From a bacterium (lineage in GTDB: Bacteria; Electryoneota; RPQS01), in assembly GCA_018814465.1 (NCBI GenBank), contig JAHIZR010000146.1, positions 1 to 15,043 on the forward strand: a stretch of 15,043 bases of DNA, given 5' to 3'. Every line of letters starts with the position of its first letter. Positions within the stretch are counted from its first letter, which is position 1. The translations under genes and the position numbers were made by a program. Below the pieces are notes generated by a model. That model saw only the letters and a program-made list of their open reading frames with translations, did not search any database and was not told where the DNA came from. This document shows, piece after piece, positions 13,340 through 15,043 of the stretch.

Positions 13340-14520
13340 GTTAATGGATTCTGTTTCTCGCGGCGATCCCAAATCTCAAAATGAAAACGATAATCGTTGC
13401 TCATAGGAGAGAGTCCGGGATAGCCGATAATACTTGTGTCCGATACTACAGCATTCGGTTCAACTAAGACTTGGCCTAATCTCGCATAAACCGAATAATA
13501 TGCTCCGGGATGTTCGACAATACAAACATTTCCGAAGCCGCGCAACCAAGTGACGGAAGAGACACTGCCCGCTGCAATCGCCCGAACCGGTTCCCCCTCC
13601 TCGCAGCTTAGTTCAATCCCGGGATTCTCAGTTACGGTTTCAAGTTGCGTGTTTTTGGACTTGCCGAATCGCTCTACGAGCAGCCCCTGTATCGGCCATG
13701 GAAGCTTCCCTTTAAGCAAATTCAATGGAGCGCCGGACATCGGTTTTCCACTTAAGGCACTCGCCACCATCTCCCCGATCGCTTCCATCGCCCGCGCGCT
13801 CTGATCCCGCTGCATCTGTAGTAATCGGCGGTTATTCCGCACCCTGTCCAGTTGTCGGCGCAGTGCCGCCTGACTTGATTTCAGCGTTCGCTGTTCGCTC
13901 AGCAACGCCTCGTTCGTGCGCGAATAAACCGACTGCAAATGCTCAAACTCTTGCTGGGCTCGCTGAAGATCAGTGGTATGTTGAGCAAGGCTGTTCTTAC
14001 TTTCCCGCAGTCTTTGAATGTCTCCGCTTATCTTGCCGTGTCTGCGTGCCTGGGCTGAGCGCAGTCTGGAAATGATTGTCCGCCGTTCCAACAGCTCTCG
14101 CCAACTGTCGGCGCGCAGCAGAAAATCCAATACTGTCCAGCCGCTCAGCCTCCGCTCGACCAGTAAGACTCTTGCTAAGGAAGCGCTCAGCGGGGCTAAA
14201 CAGTTTTCCAACCGGGCTATCTCAAGATTGACTGCCGCGAGTTGCGATTCTAATTCAGGTAATGTACCTTTTAGTTCGTTCAGGCTGTCCTGAGTCTGCG
14301 ATAACCGGGTTCTGTAAAACCTGACCAATTCCTCTTGCAGAGCGCTTTCCTGCTGACGGGCGTTTAAGGCATCCAGCATATCTATCTCTTGGGCGCGTCC
14401 GGATTCGATCTCCCTGTCAAGTCTGCGCAATTCAGTCTGAAGTGAATCAAGTAATCTCGCATTCTCGGGCTGGGTAGCGGCGCATGCCATACCGAATATA
14501 CATAAGAATATAAATAACAA
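13321..14520 (-). CDS. EnvC-like murein hydrolase activator with degenerate LytM (M23) domain
   Basis: The product is 399 residues: a short hydrophobic N-terminus (LFIFLCIFGMACA) that looks like a signal peptide, a long coiled coil (~20-250), and a C-terminal LytM/M23 domain (~268-395). This is the EnvC architecture, in which the coiled coil binds FtsEX and the LytM domain activates periplasmic amidases. The LytM zinc site is mostly lost: the HxxxD motif reads NPGIE (N299, E303), the third-ligand histidine is R347 (YARL), and the last HxH reads RFH with only H380 kept. An activator rather than an enzyme is therefore likely. The start is TTG at 14520, just after an in-frame stop. Cysteine C13 makes a poor lipobox, so a lipoprotein is less likely. 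It is the first gene of the minus-strand operon and overlaps holB. Confidence 0.85.
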   Translation of the reverse strand: MLFIFLCIFGMACAATQPENARLLDSLQTELRRLDREIESGRAQEIDMLDALNARQQESALQEELVRFYRTRLSQTQDSLNELKGTLPELESQLAAVNLEIARLENCLAPLSASLARVLLVERRLSGWTVLDFLLRADSWRELLERRTIISRLRSAQARRHGKISGDIQRLRESKNSLAQHTTDLQRAQQEFEHLQSVYSRTNEALLSEQRTLKSSQAALRRQLDRVRNNRRLLQMQRDQSARAMEAIGEMVASALSGKPMSGAPLNLLKGKLPWPIQGLLVERFGKSKNTQLETVTENPGIELSCEEGEPVRAIAAGSVSSVTWLRGFGNVCIVEHPGAYYSVYARLGQVLVEPNAVVSDTSIIGYPGLSPMSNDYRFHFEIWDRREKQNPLTWLQKR

Positions 14521-14695
14521 TACTTAATGTCTCACATTAGATGTACTATTATTTTCAACTTCATCCTTAATGATAACTCTTTTGTCTGGCAATAGCAATA
14601 GTTTAACTGCTCAAAATGGATGTCCGGCAAGGGAGCTATTTCGAATAAAAACGAGTATAAGAGTTAGCCCTGTTTCCTAACTGGAGAATCCGGCT
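14521..14695. promoter_or_regulatory. Divergent intergenic region with a small dyad
   Basis: This 175-base AT-rich spacer must hold the promoters for the minus-strand operon and for the plus-strand gene at 14696. No -35/-10 pair with good spacing was found for either direction. A 6-bp inverted repeat, TAATGT-CTC-ACATTA (14525-14539), lies five bases from the TTG start at 14520. TATAAG at 14656-14661 could be a -10 for the plus gene but has no matching -35. Confidence 0.45.
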
Positions 14696-15043
14696 ATGGC
14701 ACTGCTTACCTTGCTGATGTTCGCTCTCGCCAATCTTGCCATTGGCACGCCGCGTTGCAGTCATTTAGAGAAAATTCAGGCCTGTGAATCCCTTCGTGAA
14801 ACCCGGCTGACAGCACTTGATGCCGACAGTAGTCACAGCTATAATCAAACCGCTCTGCTGCTGGATTACCGGGTTGAAAACAGTGTCAACGTACCTCTTT
14901 CCGGCCGCGCGCTTGTTACATTGACCGCAAACGAAATGCTCACATGGATTCCCTTCAACGCCGAGGGCTTGGCAATCTACGGAATCTCAGAAATGGGGAA
15001 TGACCTTGATTTCATCTATCGGAACGATACACTCTGGGTCGAA
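14696..15043 (+). CDS. Probable secreted M1-type metallopeptidase, N-terminal fragment
   Basis: The first 116 residues are visible; the gene runs past the window. A hydrophobic N-terminus (MALLTLLMFALANLAIG) suggests a signal peptide, though its n-region lacks a positive charge. After a linker, residues ~50-116 read as a beta-rich domain: YNQTALLLDYRVENS, then LSGRALVTLTANE, a strand with LAIYGIS, and DLDFIYRNDTLWV. This pattern resembles the N-terminal saddle domain of M1 aminopeptidases (strand, xSGxaxvt, LDL-like strand, then V..V..NG). The gluzincin catalytic motif would lie beyond the window, so the family call is inference. GGAG (14683-14686) lies 9 bases before the ATG, supporting the start. 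The gene is divergent from the EnvC-like operon. Confidence 0.5.
   Translation, partial: MALLTLLMFALANLAIGTPRCSHLEKIQACESLRETRLTALDADSSHSYNQTALLLDYRVENSVNVPLSGRALVTLTANEMLTWIPFNAEGLAIYGISEMGNDLDFIYRNDTLWVE

Noticed and set aside
13340..13372. Upstream TTG start for holB at 13372
   Set aside because: It adds 11 non-conserved residues and a 52-base overlap with the preceding gene; the ATG at 13339 is more economical, though not proven.
14575..14610. TTGTCT and TTTAAC as a promoter for the gene at 14696
   Set aside because: The spacing is only about 14 bases and the hexamers are poor, so it is not called.
1..15043. CRISPR array, tRNA, insertion sequence, prophage or defence island
   Set aside because: No direct repeat array, cloverleaf, transposase or terminal inverted repeats were seen; the genes are housekeeping or metabolic.

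Overview
The window is about 15 kb of densely packed bacterial chromosome with roughly even base composition. The organism looks Gram-negative: there is the C-terminus of an outer-membrane beta-barrel of the Omp85 type and an EnvC-like murein hydrolase activator. The start of a probable secreted M1-type metallopeptidase, the Gram-negative form of L27, and the holB-ricT(PSP1)-metG cluster would fit an uncultured FCB-type or neighbouring phylum, but no marker here fixes the taxonomy. No tRNA, rRNA, CRISPR array, insertion sequence or phage gene was seen, and no gene-free stretch exceeds 300 bases.

Layout, left to right. Plus strand 1-7780: the end of an Omp85-family barrel; ribonuclease G (rng), which appears to start at a CTG; ribosomal proteins L21 and L27 (rplU-rpmA) with their own promoter lying across the rng stop codon and an intrinsic terminator behind them; malate dehydrogenase (mdh) followed closely by the DJ-1/PfpI-family protein ElbB; an intergenic region with two inverted repeats and a good sigma-70-like promoter; L-threonine aldolase (ltaE); and, 4 bases later, a REC-GAF-PAS histidine kinase. 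A perfect bidirectional hairpin terminator at 7799-7826 separates this half from the convergent minus-strand operon.

Minus strand 14520-7848 is one tightly overlapping five-gene operon. In order of transcription it holds an EnvC/LytM-like coiled-coil protein, the DNA polymerase III delta-prime subunit (holB), a RicT/YaaT (PSP1) protein with a long basic tail, methionyl-tRNA synthetase (metG), and a protein whose C-terminus is a RadC-type JAB/JAMM domain but whose N-terminus looks like a degenerate Rossmann methyltransferase-like domain instead of the usual RadC helix-hairpin-helix region. A 175-base divergent intergenic region follows, then the plus-strand start of a probable M1-type peptidase that runs off the window.

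Most genes are housekeeping: RNA decay, ribosome, central metabolism, translation and replication. The points most worth a second look are the methyltransferase-like/JAB fusion, the LytM domain that has lost most of its zinc ligands, the CTG start of rng with a small dyad just upstream, the RicT tail, and the orphan REC-first histidine kinase coupled to ltaE.
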